From NCBI GenBank assembly GCA_034401795.1, contig CM067360.1:54671768-54735767 (forward strand): 64,000 nucleotides of DNA. The letters run 5' to 3'. Under the pieces are notes generated by a model that saw nothing but the letters and a program-made list of their open reading frames with translations, was not told the DNA's origin and did not search any database. Within the stretch, counting starts at the first letter, position 1. Every line of letters begins with the position of its first letter. Below, in pieces: positions 11,060-22,320 of the stretch. The stretch comes from Chaetoderma sp. LZ-2023a (taxonomy: Eukaryota > Mollusca > Caudofoveata > Chaetodermatida > Chaetodermatidae). The translations under genes were made by a program, and so were the position numbers.

Positions 11060-11225
11060 ACCTTAACTTTTGACCTTTTGACCGTACGGTCATTGTGTGA
11101 TGCCATGTCATTATAAGAAAGTATGGGACCAAATTTGGGTCCAGTATTATTAACCAAACACGAGATATAACAAGAACGACAATCCAAGATCGCTAATATA
11201 AAGGTTGAGCTAAATGCAAATGGGA
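11060..11225 (+). repeat. Dispersed repeat, partner of 9806-9968
   Basis: It shares several blocks with 9806-9968 in the same orientation and contains the sequence 'gaccttttgaccgtacggtc' with a GACC/GGTC palindrome. Non-coding. Confidence 0.55.
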
Positions 11226-11241
11226 CGATGCGATAACACAG

Positions 11242-11316
11242 GCCGTGTTTTCACTAGAGATTTATCCAGGTTATATGGCGTTACTTCCGATTAACTCTCC
11301 AGTGAGAACACGCCGT
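11242..11316. repeat. Short imperfect inverted repeat (possible tiny MITE)
   Basis: The segment beginning 'ccgtgttttcactagaga' pairs with 'ctctccagtgagaacacgcc' at its far end, with two or so mismatches over about 18 bp. The loop is about 38 bp. No target duplication is obvious. Confidence 0.5.
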
Positions 11317-12240
11317 AGGTTCCAAAATTAAATGGAATTCTGTACTACGAAAACATATTCACCGATTTAATTAACTAGACAAATCGTCACTTATAAAGAA
11401 ATACAAAATGGAGACATGGTTATGATGGTAGGAATCAGAGGAAAGAAATTTTTTTCAAAACATGTACTCCATAATTCTTAACACTAAGTTCAATTGGAAT
11501 CGGCAGCTTTTTTCTCTTTTTGCATGGTTATTTTGTTCAACAAGAATTCTGCGGAATTAAATGCCCCACCTGTCTCCTGTTTGTCACGGTGAACTTGAGT
11601 TTTGACCTGTGTGACATCAATGTTATCACGCTGCTTCCTAACATTATAGGTAACCATGTACTTAGACTTGCACAATTATTCAATTTAGTAAATATTTTAA
11701 TCTGCCTGCTGTAGGAAAATGGTAGGACTTGAGTCAATTGTCATTGCTTTGTCCTTTACCACCACACTTGTGTGAATTAGCTGCAGCATAATTGCTGTGC
11801 AGTGCTGCATTAAGATATTTCATCCTTTTCATTTGAAATGTTAATATTTAGTCTTTGTGTTCACTTTGAAAACAATCAGTGCTAACATATATGATCAGTG
11901 CTCCAGTTTAAAAACATATTCATCATGTTTAAAATTCAGCTCATTTTACACAAAGGTTGATTAATACCGTGTTAGACAACTTAGTCAGCTATTAATTGTA
12001 AAAGAATGAAATGTCTACCTATATTTGTTCAATTGAAGTTTGGTCTTAACCACATTCTTCCTGTATTCTGAGAAAGAGGTTTTCAAATAACCCCATTATG
12101 AAACATACTGAATATTTTGAAAACAATTTCACTAAAATTTATTGCTTGCTGATGTAGTAATTATTTTCAGTCAAAATGTTTTCAAGGATTAACTTAGAAC
12201 TTTCAAAAATTGTATTGCTAGGATAGAAACGACAAAGTAA
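11317..12240. other. AT-rich spacer without recognisable features
   Basis: Read on both strands, I see no gene, repeat partner within the window, or structured element. Open frames are below 70 codons and have no recognisable motif. Confidence 0.5.
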
Positions 12241-12250
12241 AATTGTTTCT

Positions 12251-12253
<3 letters not shown>

Positions 12254-12336
<83 letters not shown>
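12254..12336. repeat. (AT)n microsatellite
   Basis: About 80 bp of uninterrupted AT dinucleotides. Confidence 0.98.
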
Positions 12337-12339
<3 letters not shown>

Positions 12340-12479
12340 CTCTCTCTAAAAAGTTAACCTTTTGACATTGGATGGATAAGGGTTAAGTATCAATTAATTG
12401 AATAATAGCAATTATAACCAGAAATATGGTTGCAATGCAACCGCGACGCTCGACTTTACGACTTTGCAATTTGCCCTGT

Positions 12480-12705
12480 AGGTGGGGCTTAGAATACACC
12501 TTCCGTATCCTCTGCGTGTCGTAAGAGGCGACTAAAGGAGGTAAGGGTGAGGTAACCCTGACAGAAACCTCGAGTGCTGAAGACGGAGGTTCCAGGCCGC
12601 ACGGCGCACTCTAATAAACCATGGATCCACGCACTTAACGCTATGTCGATAGTCACTTTAGGATTGGCAGTATGATCAGCGAACGAAAAGAAGAAGAAGA
12701 CGTCT
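12480..12705 (+). mobile_element. SINE-like element with GAA tail
   Basis: It is GC-richer than its surroundings, with 'gcgtgtcgtaagaggcgact' in the 5' half. This core recurs, from memory, in short retroposons and repeats of many animals. Its last 57 bp match the insert at 3488-3555, and like that insert it ends in a GAA-type tail ('aaaagaagaagaag'). The shared 3' end plus the target duplication around the other copy support retroposition. I do not recognise a clear tRNA A/B box pair, so the promoter origin is open. Confidence 0.6.
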
Positions 12706-12749
12706 TTGCAATGAACTATGAAGCTTGACTTCAAACAAAATAAATATAG

Positions 12750-13770
12750 AAGGCCCTATCAACAAGAAGCCCAAGGGCCTGTAACACTAACCTGGACCAT
12801 TAGGATTTCAACCATTTGCATTTAAATACGGACATGATGGATAGTCTACGAAAAAGTCCAAGATGGCAACCAAAGAAATTGACTAATCAAAATTCGTGTT
12901 TGATATGTTGAAGCCTACCACCATAGGATCATTCCACCCATGTTGCATTGAAATTGGCCCACTAATTAAGAGGTAGTGTTTTAAATGGTTCTTATTTAAC
13001 AAGAGGCCCAAGGGCCTGTGATGCTCGTCTGGACTATTAACATTTGAACCATTTGCATTTAAATAGACATGGATAATTTTCGGAAAAACCCAAGATGACC
13101 ACCAAAAATATAGATCAATCCAGATTCTCATTTGACATTTTGAAGACTACCGTCATAGGATCGTTCGACCCAAGTTTTGTTAAAATCTAACTATTGATTA
13201 AGGAGTACCATTTTTAAAAGGTTCCAGATAATTTTCAGAAAATCAAAGATGGCCACCAAAACATTGAGCTATCAAAATTCGGTATAGAATTTCTAGAGGC
13301 TACAACTATAGCATCCTTCCAGCTAAATTTGGTTTAAATTGCCCAATGTGTTAATGAGGAATAGCGTCTTAAACGAATTCACATTTTCAGGAAAATCCAA
13401 GATGGCCACCCAAAGAAATCAAGCAATCAAAATTCTGTATACACGTTCTGAAGTGTACCAGACTAGGGTCTGTCGTCCAGATTACCACAATAGGGTCCTT
13501 CCAGCCAAGTCTGAATGAAATCATCCAAGTAGTTAATGAGGAGTAGTCTTTTAAACAATTTCCAGCATTTGTTCCGAAAATTTAAGATGGCACTGAACAA
13601 ATTGACCAACACAATTCTCCATATAAGCTCTGAAGCACGCGCTAGGGGCCTTCCAGCCACATTTGCTTGAAATCGCTCAAGCGGTTAATGAGTAGTAGTC
13701 TTTTAACCGATTTCCCGCCATTTATCGGAAAATTCAAGATGGCCGACAGAAATAATGTCCAATCAAAATT
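12750..13770. repeat. Diverged tandem repeat, about 150-230 bp units ('aagatggccacc' family)
   Basis: The phrase 'aagatggccaccaaa' or a close variant recurs near 12860, 13092, 13247, 13400, 13585 and 13737. Each is followed by 'aatcaaaattc', a 'ccttccagcc' block and 'gttaatgaggagtagtctttt'. Two copies of 'aagcccaagggcctgta/aggcccaagggcctgtg' (near 12767 and 13005) head the first units. Non-coding; the overall look matches repeats I associate with bivalves. Confidence 0.65.
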
Positions 13771-14443
13771 CTGGGTGTAAACCTTTATATTTTGTCCACC
13801 CTACCATATTAATGGGTTGTGAAAGTACATATATGTTTCCATTCCCATACTTTGGAGGGGGACATTATTTCATGGGCGTTAATTGTCTATGAAATATTGT
13901 CCCCCTAATGGAAGTACTGGGAAGGTATATGCCCATTCCTAGACCTAGGCGGTGTAGATTTGGTATATCTGGGGGTGTAAACCTTCATATTTTGACCACC
14001 CTACCATATTACTGGATTATGAAAGTACATATAAGTTTCAATTCCCATACTGTGCACATTATTTCATGAGCGTTAAATTGAGCACGAAAAATTGTCCCCA
14101 CAATGAAAGTTTTGTACAGGGAAGGTATATGTTCATTTCCAGAGCTAGGGGGTGGAGATTTGAGATGTCTGGGCGTGAACCTTTATATTTTGGCCACCCT
14201 ACGATATGAATGTGTTGTGCAACTACATATATTTTACCATTCCCATACACTGGAGGGGTGGGGGGGGGGGGGGTGGTGGTATTATTTCATGGGCGTTAAA
14301 TTGGCCATGAAATGTTGTTCCCCCAATGGAAGTTATGTACTGGGAAGGTATTTGTTTATTCCCAGAGCAAGGGGTGGAGATTTTATATGTCTGGTGTGTG
14401 AACCTTTATTTTTTGGCCAACCTACCATACTTATGGGTTGAGC
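13771..14443. repeat. Tandem repeat, about 200-bp unit, 3.4 copies
   Basis: The block 'accctaccatatt' or a variant recurs near 13798, 13998, 14198 and 14420. Each is followed by 'gaaagtacatat', a G-rich 'ggaggggg' tract, 'atttcatgggcgtta', 'tgaaatattgtccccc' and 'gggaaggtatat'. The third unit has an expanded G run. The satellite array begins directly after the partial fourth unit. Confidence 0.85.
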
Positions 14444-15098
14444 AATGTATTAGTACAGAGAGGCCTAATGGTACCTGCTTATATTCAAACTAATCTGTAC
14501 ATAAATGAGGTCAACTTTCACCATTTGATTCATATTCAGTAGTTTTATTAGTTCAATTTAGTTTAAGTTTTGAAGTAATCTAAATGGCCTCGGACCTCAA
14601 TACCGTAATCATTTCTGCCTTTCTCATATAAGGGATATCTGGGAGCGAGGACTCGTAATGGTTTCCTACATTAAATAAACAAATTATTGATATTTTACCC
14701 TAGTCTTATTTTCTGACATGAACCATTCTTAGACACGAAATATTATCTGAATTAGTTTCTGCCGCGGAATGTTCTGATGAAAGAGATAGAATAATCGCAG
14801 AAGAATATGCAACCTGAAGAGAGAAAATGAATTAGAATAGCTTCTATTTGAACCCAGTAGGAATTACCTCCCTTATCTATTGCCAACAAGCCAACATATT
14901 AAGAATCTAGCTCGTCTTATAGAGAAATACTATCGGTGGATTCAGGATTTCTGGAGGGAGGGGGGGGAGGGTGTGTGTGGGAAAGGACATTTTCAATCAC
15001 CTGCAAGAGAATTACGCAAAGAATTGCATATGCACGCACGCAGGCACGTCGCACGCACGCACGCACGCACGCTCGCACACACACATGTGCACACGGAC

Positions 15099-15138
<40 letters not shown>

Positions 15139-16213
15139 CAGTACACATGCATGCATGACCCAATGCCAACCCCCCCCCCCTCCCTGGTAAGACTGATAGC
15201 TTATGTTTATGATGGTGCATAGCTGTGAAGGCACAGGCATTTGAAGTTTACCCGGCTATTTAATATTATTAGCATATTTCATATACTACTGTATAACATT
15301 GTGTTCCCTGTATTTGCGCATCCCCTCTCTTTGCACATATGCGTTCAAACTCTTGTGAGAGTCCATCACGATCGGCACGCACACATATTGATTCACATGT
15401 CAGTCTATGGTTATCCATTTTGCTCATACAAGACTTTCTCCGCTTGAAATTGTGAAACTACTTGTCAATATAGGTGTAAAGCAGTGCTGTTGATTTCTGA
15501 CACTGAAATATTGATTCAAAATTGGCATATCTATCGCAAAAATTGTTCCTAGAAACATAAAATATGAAAGCGTGTACCTATATTTGGTGATTAAATAATA
15601 TCAGATGACATTTTCTTCCCCTCTAAGAATAGCACAGCCATTTTTACGCAGTCAGGGTCACCATTTGTCAAACCGATCTTTCAAATATGATACATATGTT
15701 ACCATTGGTTAATCTTCAGCAACAATGCTGGTTATGGGAGACATAAGTTAAAGATGTGGTAGCATATGCTGCACAACATATACCTTTTGTCTGCGCGCAA
15801 AAAGTGGTTACACCATTGGATTCGGTAGCTTCCCCTTTTGTGCTGTATTTTACTCAGACCGCCAATTCATACAGATGTTTCATACAGATGAACAAGAACC
15901 CATACCAGTTTATTATATTTATTCAACAATTACAATTTTTGCCTGGACTTTATTTATATATTTATTTATTTTTTAAAAGCACAAAGTCTCAACATAGAGA
16001 CACAGCTACAACAGTACAGTTACAATACAATGCAGATAAAAACAGATACTATAGATACTATAATATAATTAAAATAATGTGAAATATTTACATGACTAAA
16101 TACTATATAGGCCCTATCTATATTTATGCACATTTATACACATTTACATATATTTATACATATTTATGTATGCCTATACATATTTATGTATATCCATATA
16201 TACTTGTACACAC

Positions 16214-16289
<76 letters not shown>

Positions 16290-16799
16290 TGATTTATGAG
16301 TTATGGTGGGTATGTTTACCATGTGTGCACGAAGACAAGCAAGAATTATGGCAGCGTGGGTCATATAGTGGGAGTTAGAATGCACTGACGAGTAGAGAGG
16401 CATATATTGATATATGATGAGACAAGATTTATATATATATATTTATACACATTCATATCTATTTGCACACATTTATAAATATTTACACATATCTATGTAT
16501 ATTTATACATATGTATATTTATACATAGTTATGCATATTGACATATATTTATGTATATTTATACATATTTATGCATATTGACATATATGTTAATTATGTT
16601 ATTTATACTACTATATACATATTAGTTTATGAAATATTCTTATAATATGAAATAGGCGGGTAAACTTAAAATGCCTGTGGTGAAGGAACAGCTGAAATAT
16701 CTGATCACTTAGTCAATCTATGATACTAAACCTGTGAATGATTTTCAGATATATAGGTTATCTCCAAGGTTTAGCAATTTGTAACAGTTGTTTATAAAT
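14444..16799 (+). repeat. Satellite array, left-edge monomer 1 (long, divergent)
   Basis: The monomer is defined by landmarks shared with all later ones: 'taatggtacctgcttatatt' near the start, 'gggatatctgggagcgagga', 'tttgaacccagtaggaatta' and 'tcacctgcaagagaatta'. A CA then GCAC microsatellite (about 15035-15137) follows, then 'taagactgatagctt'. It is about twice the core monomer length because it carries the 1.44-kb inverted-repeat-bounded segment at 15235-16676. An (AT)n run lies at about 16215-16282. Confidence 0.85.
15235..16676. mobile_element. 1.44-kb segment bounded by about 46-bp inverted repeats, full-length form 1
   Basis: The left arm starts 'aggcatttgaagtttaccc' and the right arm ends with the reverse complement of the same, 'gggtaaacttaaaatgcct'. 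Both arms continue through 'gcatatttca'. The interior is AT-rich, with 'tatttatacat' mini-repeats and an AT microsatellite and no convincing ORF, so it looks like a non-autonomous DNA element or foldback. The same arms lie about 25 bp apart in core monomers. Confidence 0.65.
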
Positions 16800-19585
16800 G
16801 TATTAGTACAGAGACCTAATGGTACCTGCTTATATTCAAACTAATCGGTACATAAATGAGGTCAACTTACACCATTTGATTCATATTCACTAATTTTATT
16901 AATTGAATTAAGTTTAAGGTTTGAAACAATCTTATGGCCTCGGACCTCTATCCAATTATTGTTTCTGCCTTTCTCATATAGGGGATATCTGGGAGCGAGG
17001 ACTAGTAACGGTTTCCTACACTAAATAAATAAATTATTGATATTTTACCCTAGTATTGTTTTCTGATATGAATCAGCCTTAGACACTAAATATTATCTGA
17101 ATTAATTTCTGGCCCTGGATGTTCTGATGAGAGTGATCGAATATTCCCAGAAGACTATGCAATCTGGAGAGAGAAAATGAATTAGAATAGCTACTATTTG
17201 AACCCAGTAGGAATTACCTCCCTTATCTATTGCCAACATATTAAGAATCTAGCTCGTCTTATAGAGAAATACTATGGGTGGATTCAGGATTTCTGGAGGG
17301 AGGGAGTTAAATGAAAAGGACATTTTCAATCACCTGCAAGAGAATTATGCAAATAATTTCACACGCAAGCACGGCTGCACGCGCGCACGCACACATGTGT
17401 ACACGGACACACGCACACCTACACACACACCCGCCCACCCACGCATGCATGCACGCACACACACAAACGTACGCATACATGCACGCATACATGTCCGGTT
17501 GCCCCTCAGCACACATGCATGCATGCCCCAATGCCTACCTAAAGAATAATGCCTTGTCGTCTTCAAATATGTTTTATTATCGAACGATGCCGTAACCTGG
17601 CAAGAAAACAATAACAACATTAACTAAGTAAGTCAGATAGGCCAAATCTAAAGTTACGAAAATAGGTAATTATGAGATTAAATAGGCCTATATAAATAAA
17701 CGATGTGTGAAGATGACAATGAAACAATTATGAGACGATTACACAAATACTACATCTAAATATAGCGAAATACCTTAAATGTTAAAGCTGTCAAGATGTA
17801 TGAGTTAAATTGTAAAATAAATTGAATTACTTCTTATTCTTCTGTAAATTACCCCCGAGTCACTCGACAAGTATTTACGAACACATAATACCAGAACCGG
17901 GAAATCTATACACTACCCACCCATTCGGCCACCCGTCGACACGTACAAACAAACGCATGTACACACCATGGGAGCAGGTGAATTCATTTATCATTCTTGG
18001 CTTCTTTCTCTCATATAGGCCAGTTTTCTTGTTAGATGGTAAGACTGATAGCTTCTGTTTATGATGGTGCATATCTGTGAAGGCACAGGCATTTGAAGTT
18101 TACCCGGCTATTTAATATTATTAGCATATTTCATATACTACTATATAACATTGTGTTCCCTGTATTTGCGCATCCCCTCTCTTCGCGCAGACGCGTTCAA
18201 ACTCTTGTGAGAGTCCCTCATGATCGGCACGCACACATATTGATTCACATGTCAATCTATGATTATTCATTTTGCTCATACAAGACTTTCTCAGCTTGAA
18301 ATTGTGAAACTACTTGTCAATATAGGTTTAAAGCAGTGCTGTTGATCTCTACCACTGAAATATTAATTCAAAATTGTCATATCTATCGCGAAAATTGTTC
18401 TTAGAAACATAAAATATGAAGGTATGTACCTATATTTGGTGATTAAATAATATCAGATGACATTTTCTTCCCCTCTAAGAATAGCACAGACATTTTTACG
18501 CAGTCAGTGTCAAACCGATCTTTCAAATATACATATGTTACCATTGGTTAATCTTCAGCGACAATGCATTTATGGGAGACATATGCTAAAGATGTGGTAG
18601 CATATTTTGCACAACACATACGTTTTGCCCGTGAGCAAAAAGTGGTTAAACTATTGGATTAAGTAGCTTCCCCTTTTGTGCTGTATTTTACGCAGACCTA
18701 CAATTAAAAAGTCAAGTTTCATACAGGTGAACAAGAACCCATACCAGTTTCTTATATTTATTCAACAATTACAATTTTTGCCTAGACTTTATTTATTTAT
18801 TTTTTAAAAGCACAAAGTCTCAACATGGAGACATAGCTACAACAGTACAGTTACAAAACAATACAGATAAAAACAGATACTATAGATACTATAATATAAT
18901 TAAAATAATGTGAAATATTTACATGACTAAATACTATAGGCCCTATATATATTTATACACATTTACATATATTTATACATATTTATGTATACCTATACAT
19001 ATTTATGTATATTTATACATATTTATGCACATTTATATACACTTATACATACTAACAATGATTTATGAGTTATGGTAGGTATGTTTACCATGTGTGCACG
19101 AAGGCAAGCAAGAATTATGGCAGCGTGGGTCATATAGTGGGAGTTAGAATGAGCTGACAAGTAGAGAGGCATATATTGATATATGATGAGACAAGATTTA
19201 TATATATATTTATACACATTCATATATATTTGCACACATTTATATATATTTACACATATCTATGTATATTTATACATATGTATATTTATACATATTTATG
19301 CATATTTACATATATATTTATGTATATTTATATATATTTATGTATATTTATATATATCTAGACTATTTGATAGGAGGCGATAATCCAAACATGCGCAATA
19401 TGTGGGTACCATAGGATACATATTAGTTTATGAAATATGCTAATAATATGAAATAGGCGGGTAAACTTCAAATGCCTGTGGTGAAGGACCAGCTAAAATA
19501 TCTGATCACTTAGTCAACATATGATACTAAACCCGCTATGTGTGTGAATGAGTTTCAGATATATGGGTTATCTCCAAGGTTTAGC
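16800..19585 (+). repeat. Satellite array, left-edge monomer 2 (long, divergent)
   Basis: It carries the same landmarks as monomer 1. It contains extra sequence after the microsatellite block (17540-18000) not seen in core monomers, and a second copy of the arm-bounded segment. Its end is rearranged: the usual 'gtaacagttgtttatgaatg ... aatgagg' piece is missing, and 'gggttctctccaaggtttag' is locally duplicated near 19560-19660. Confidence 0.8.
18084..19477. mobile_element. 1.39-kb segment bounded by inverted repeats, full-length form 2
   Basis: It is homologous along its length to 15235-16676, including 'tttgcgcatcccctctctt', 'cttcccctctaagaatagca' and the 'tatttatacat' mini-repeats. The arms are better preserved here: the right arm reads 'aacttcaaatgcct'. 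No ORF of note. Confidence 0.65.
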
Positions 19586-20140
19586 AATTAGGTCAAATTT
19601 CACCATTTGCTTCAGATATATGGGTTCTCTCCAAGGTTTAGCAATTAGGTCAAATTTCACAATTAGCTTCATGTTCAGTAGTTGAGTTTAAGCGTTCAAG
19701 TGATCTTATGGCCTCGGATCCCAATGCATAGTCATTTCTGCCTTTCTCATATAAGGAATATCTGGGAGGCAGGACTAGTAACGGTTTCTTACACTAAATA
19801 AACAAATTATTGATATTTTACCCTAGTCTTATTTTCTGACATGAACCATTCTTAGCCACCAAATATTATCCGAATTACTTTCTGCCATGGAATGTTCTGA
19901 TGAAAGCGATAGAATAATTGCCGAAGATTATGCAAACTGGAGAGGGAAAATGAATAAGAATAGCTACTATTTGAACCCAGTAGGAATTACCTCCCTTATC
20001 TTTTGCCGACAAGCCAACATATTATGAATCTATAGCTCATCGTATAGAGAAATACTATGGGCGGATTGAGGATTTCTAGAGGGAGGGGGGTTAAATGAAA
20101 AAGGACATTTTCAATCACCTGCAAGAGAATTACGCAAACA

Positions 20141-20199
<59 letters not shown>

Positions 20200-20534
20200 A
20201 CGAACGCACGAATCTCCGCACACACTCATACATGCACGCTCGCAGGCACGTACACATGCCCACACTCATGTCTGTCTGCCTCTCAGCACACATGCATGCA
20301 CGCCCCAATGCCTACCCATCCGTTCGCCCACCCGCCCACATGCACACACAAATGCATGTACGCACCATGAGAGCAAGTGAATTCATTTATCAGTCTTGGC
20401 TCCCTTCTCTGGTATAGGCCAGTTTTCTTGTTAGATGGTAAGACTGATAGCTTCGGTTTATGATGGTGCATATTTGTGACGGCACAGGCATATGAACTTT
20501 ACCCGCCTATTTGATATTATTAGCATATTTCTTA

Positions 20535-20619
<85 letters not shown>

Positions 20620-20790
20620 GTATGCTAATAATATGAGATCGGCGGGTAAACTTCAAATGCCTGTGGTGAAGGAACAGCTAAAATATATGTTCACTTAGTC
20701 AATATATGATACTACACCAACTATATGTGTGAATGATTTTCAGATATATGGGTTATCTCCAAGGTTTAGCAATTTGTAACAGTTGGTTAT
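19586..20790 (+). repeat. Satellite array, left-edge monomer 3
   Basis: This is the first monomer of roughly core length. It has a long (CA)n at about 20143-20198 and the arm-bounded segment reduced to 177 bp around an (AT)n core. Confidence 0.8.
20486..20662. repeat. Reduced hairpin form of the inverted-repeat segment with (AT)n core
   Basis: The same arms as the 1.4-kb forms now enclose only about 80 bp of AT dinucleotides. It is intermediate in size between the full-length forms and the compact hairpins of the core array. Confidence 0.75.
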
Positions 20791-21429
20791 GAATGTATTA
20801 GTACAGATACCTAATGGTACCTGCTTATATTCATACTAATCTGTACATAAATGAGGTCAACTTTCACCATTTGATTCATATTCAGTAGTTACATTAGTTC
20901 AGTTTAAAGATGTTGTGAGGACTAGATACCCGATCGCTCTGATTAACTTGATAATCATAATATAGATTCTCCTTTACTAGAAGAACAAAATGCTTTTAAA
21001 ATTTTTGTAATTGCTCCTGCCAAAGCTGAGATAAGCACATAGCAACCTCCTTGACAACCAAACGTCTTTAGCTATCGCGCTAAACTTGTGACGTCACACC
21101 GGGAAGACACCGATTCTTATAGTCTAGAGAGCATAGCTAGGCGCTCTACTGCTGCACATATTAGGAACCTAAGCACCTGTTCTTTGACAATTCATTGTTC
21201 ACACAGGAACACTACATTGTTAAAGGTGTACACAGATTCAGTAATAGCAAAGTTGATGATATTTTTGTTGATTAAACTTAAAGGATAGTTTTCATGGTCA
21301 CGGTTAGAGGTGACAGTAACATCGGATTTCGTGTACGTGAGGCTATGTTTAATCAAACCCACACACACACTTCTTGGAATACAATTCTACAAATGCATAT
21401 ATATCTTACTCTTATCTTTCTGGATTGAC

Positions 21430-21601
21430 CACAGGCCTTTGAATTTTCGTCCATCCATATCACTACCACATATCCCCCTACAACATGATGTATATATAGC
21501 TACTATATATAGTGTATATTATATATAGTAAGTATATATACATCATGTAGTAGGGGGATATGTTGTAGTGATATGGATGGACGAAAATTCAAAGGCCTGT
21601 G
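21430..21601. mobile_element. Foldback MITE copy 1 (7-bp target duplication)
   Basis: The palindrome has arms of about 68 bp and two mismatches (arms start 'cacaggcctttgaattttcg'). The centre is an AT-rich 'tatata' stretch. GATTGAC flanks both sides (21423-21429 and 21602-21608), consistent with a 7-bp target duplication. Confidence 0.8.
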
Positions 21602-21856
21602 GATTGACTGCAGAGATTTTCCATTATAGATGATAGGCACATGTATGTACACACATGTACAACTTTTTAAATGACAGTGGGCCTACACAGCTCAGTGCAT
21701 TTACTATCGCAATTTACCGTTGTGCAGACTTATGAATAAATTTATGATTGCAAAATAGCAGTTACTATAGTTATGTGTTTAAAATTAACTAAAATGCTGG
21801 GAAAATATAAATCAAATCTAAACTAATCTATTTGCGCATAGTCATCCAGAGTAGGC

Positions 21857-22150
21857 CACAGGCCTTTAAATTTTCTTCCATCCATTCCTCTTATTTACCA
21901 CATATCCCTCCTACTATAAATAATATACACAAGGTATGAAACCTTCATCTGTCGGCACCATTGTCAAAAAGCTGATTGGTTGGTTTGTAGTCAGAAACGT
22001 GATGTCAGCGAATTTTGACAACAAACCAACCAATCAGCTTCCTGACAATGGTGCCCACAGATGAAGGTTTCACACCTTGTGTATATTTATATATATAGTA
22101 GGGGGAATATGTGGTAGAGGGATGGATGGACGAAAATTCAAAGGCCTGTG
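21857..22150. mobile_element. Foldback MITE copy 2 (7-bp target duplication), carrying a nested foldback
   Basis: It has the same arm family as 21430-21601 (starts 'cacaggcctttaaattttct', ends with the complement). AGTAGGC flanks it at 21850-21856 and 22151-22157. The centre, where copy 1 has only an AT-rich loop, holds a second, unrelated palindrome at 21924-22085. Confidence 0.8.
21924..22085. repeat. Nested palindrome inside foldback copy 2
   Basis: Arms of about 65 bp have four or so mismatches (starts 'tatacacaaggtatgaaacc', ends with its complement). The loop is about 33 bp. It is probably an independent foldback element inserted in the AT-rich centre of the host foldback. Confidence 0.75.
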
Positions 22151-22253
22151 AGTAGGCCTACACAGTTTATTTACAATTTAGGCATCGATCAAGTTTCCCG
22201 ATGAGGCTTTCACTGCTGTCCGCACGCATATAGTACAACTTAAATAACACATA

Positions 22254-22320
22254 CTGTTGAATATTTTGAACATAATTGGGTTGAATTTCAACCCAAATTA
22301 TGCTAAAAAATATTCAACAG
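22254..22320. repeat. Short palindrome
   Basis: Arms of about 31 bp around 'ctgttgaatattttgaacat' and its near-complement end at 22320. The loop is only a few bases. Confidence 0.75.

Noticed and set aside
14850..14940. tRNA-like B-box ('gggttcaaatag' on the minus strand) in the satellite monomer
   Set aside because: There is no matching A box at the right distance and no cloverleaf could be drawn. A tRNA or tRNA-derived SINE origin is not supported.
14880..15240. Open frames of Thr-His / Ala-Arg-Thr-His and Cys-Val repeats, recurring in each satellite monomer
   Set aside because: They are translations of CA and GCAC microsatellites on both strands. They shift frame with repeat length and have no conserved non-repeat domain.
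16092..16403. Tyr-Ile repeat frames
   Set aside because: They are translations of AT-rich microsatellites and 'tatttatacat' mini-repeats.
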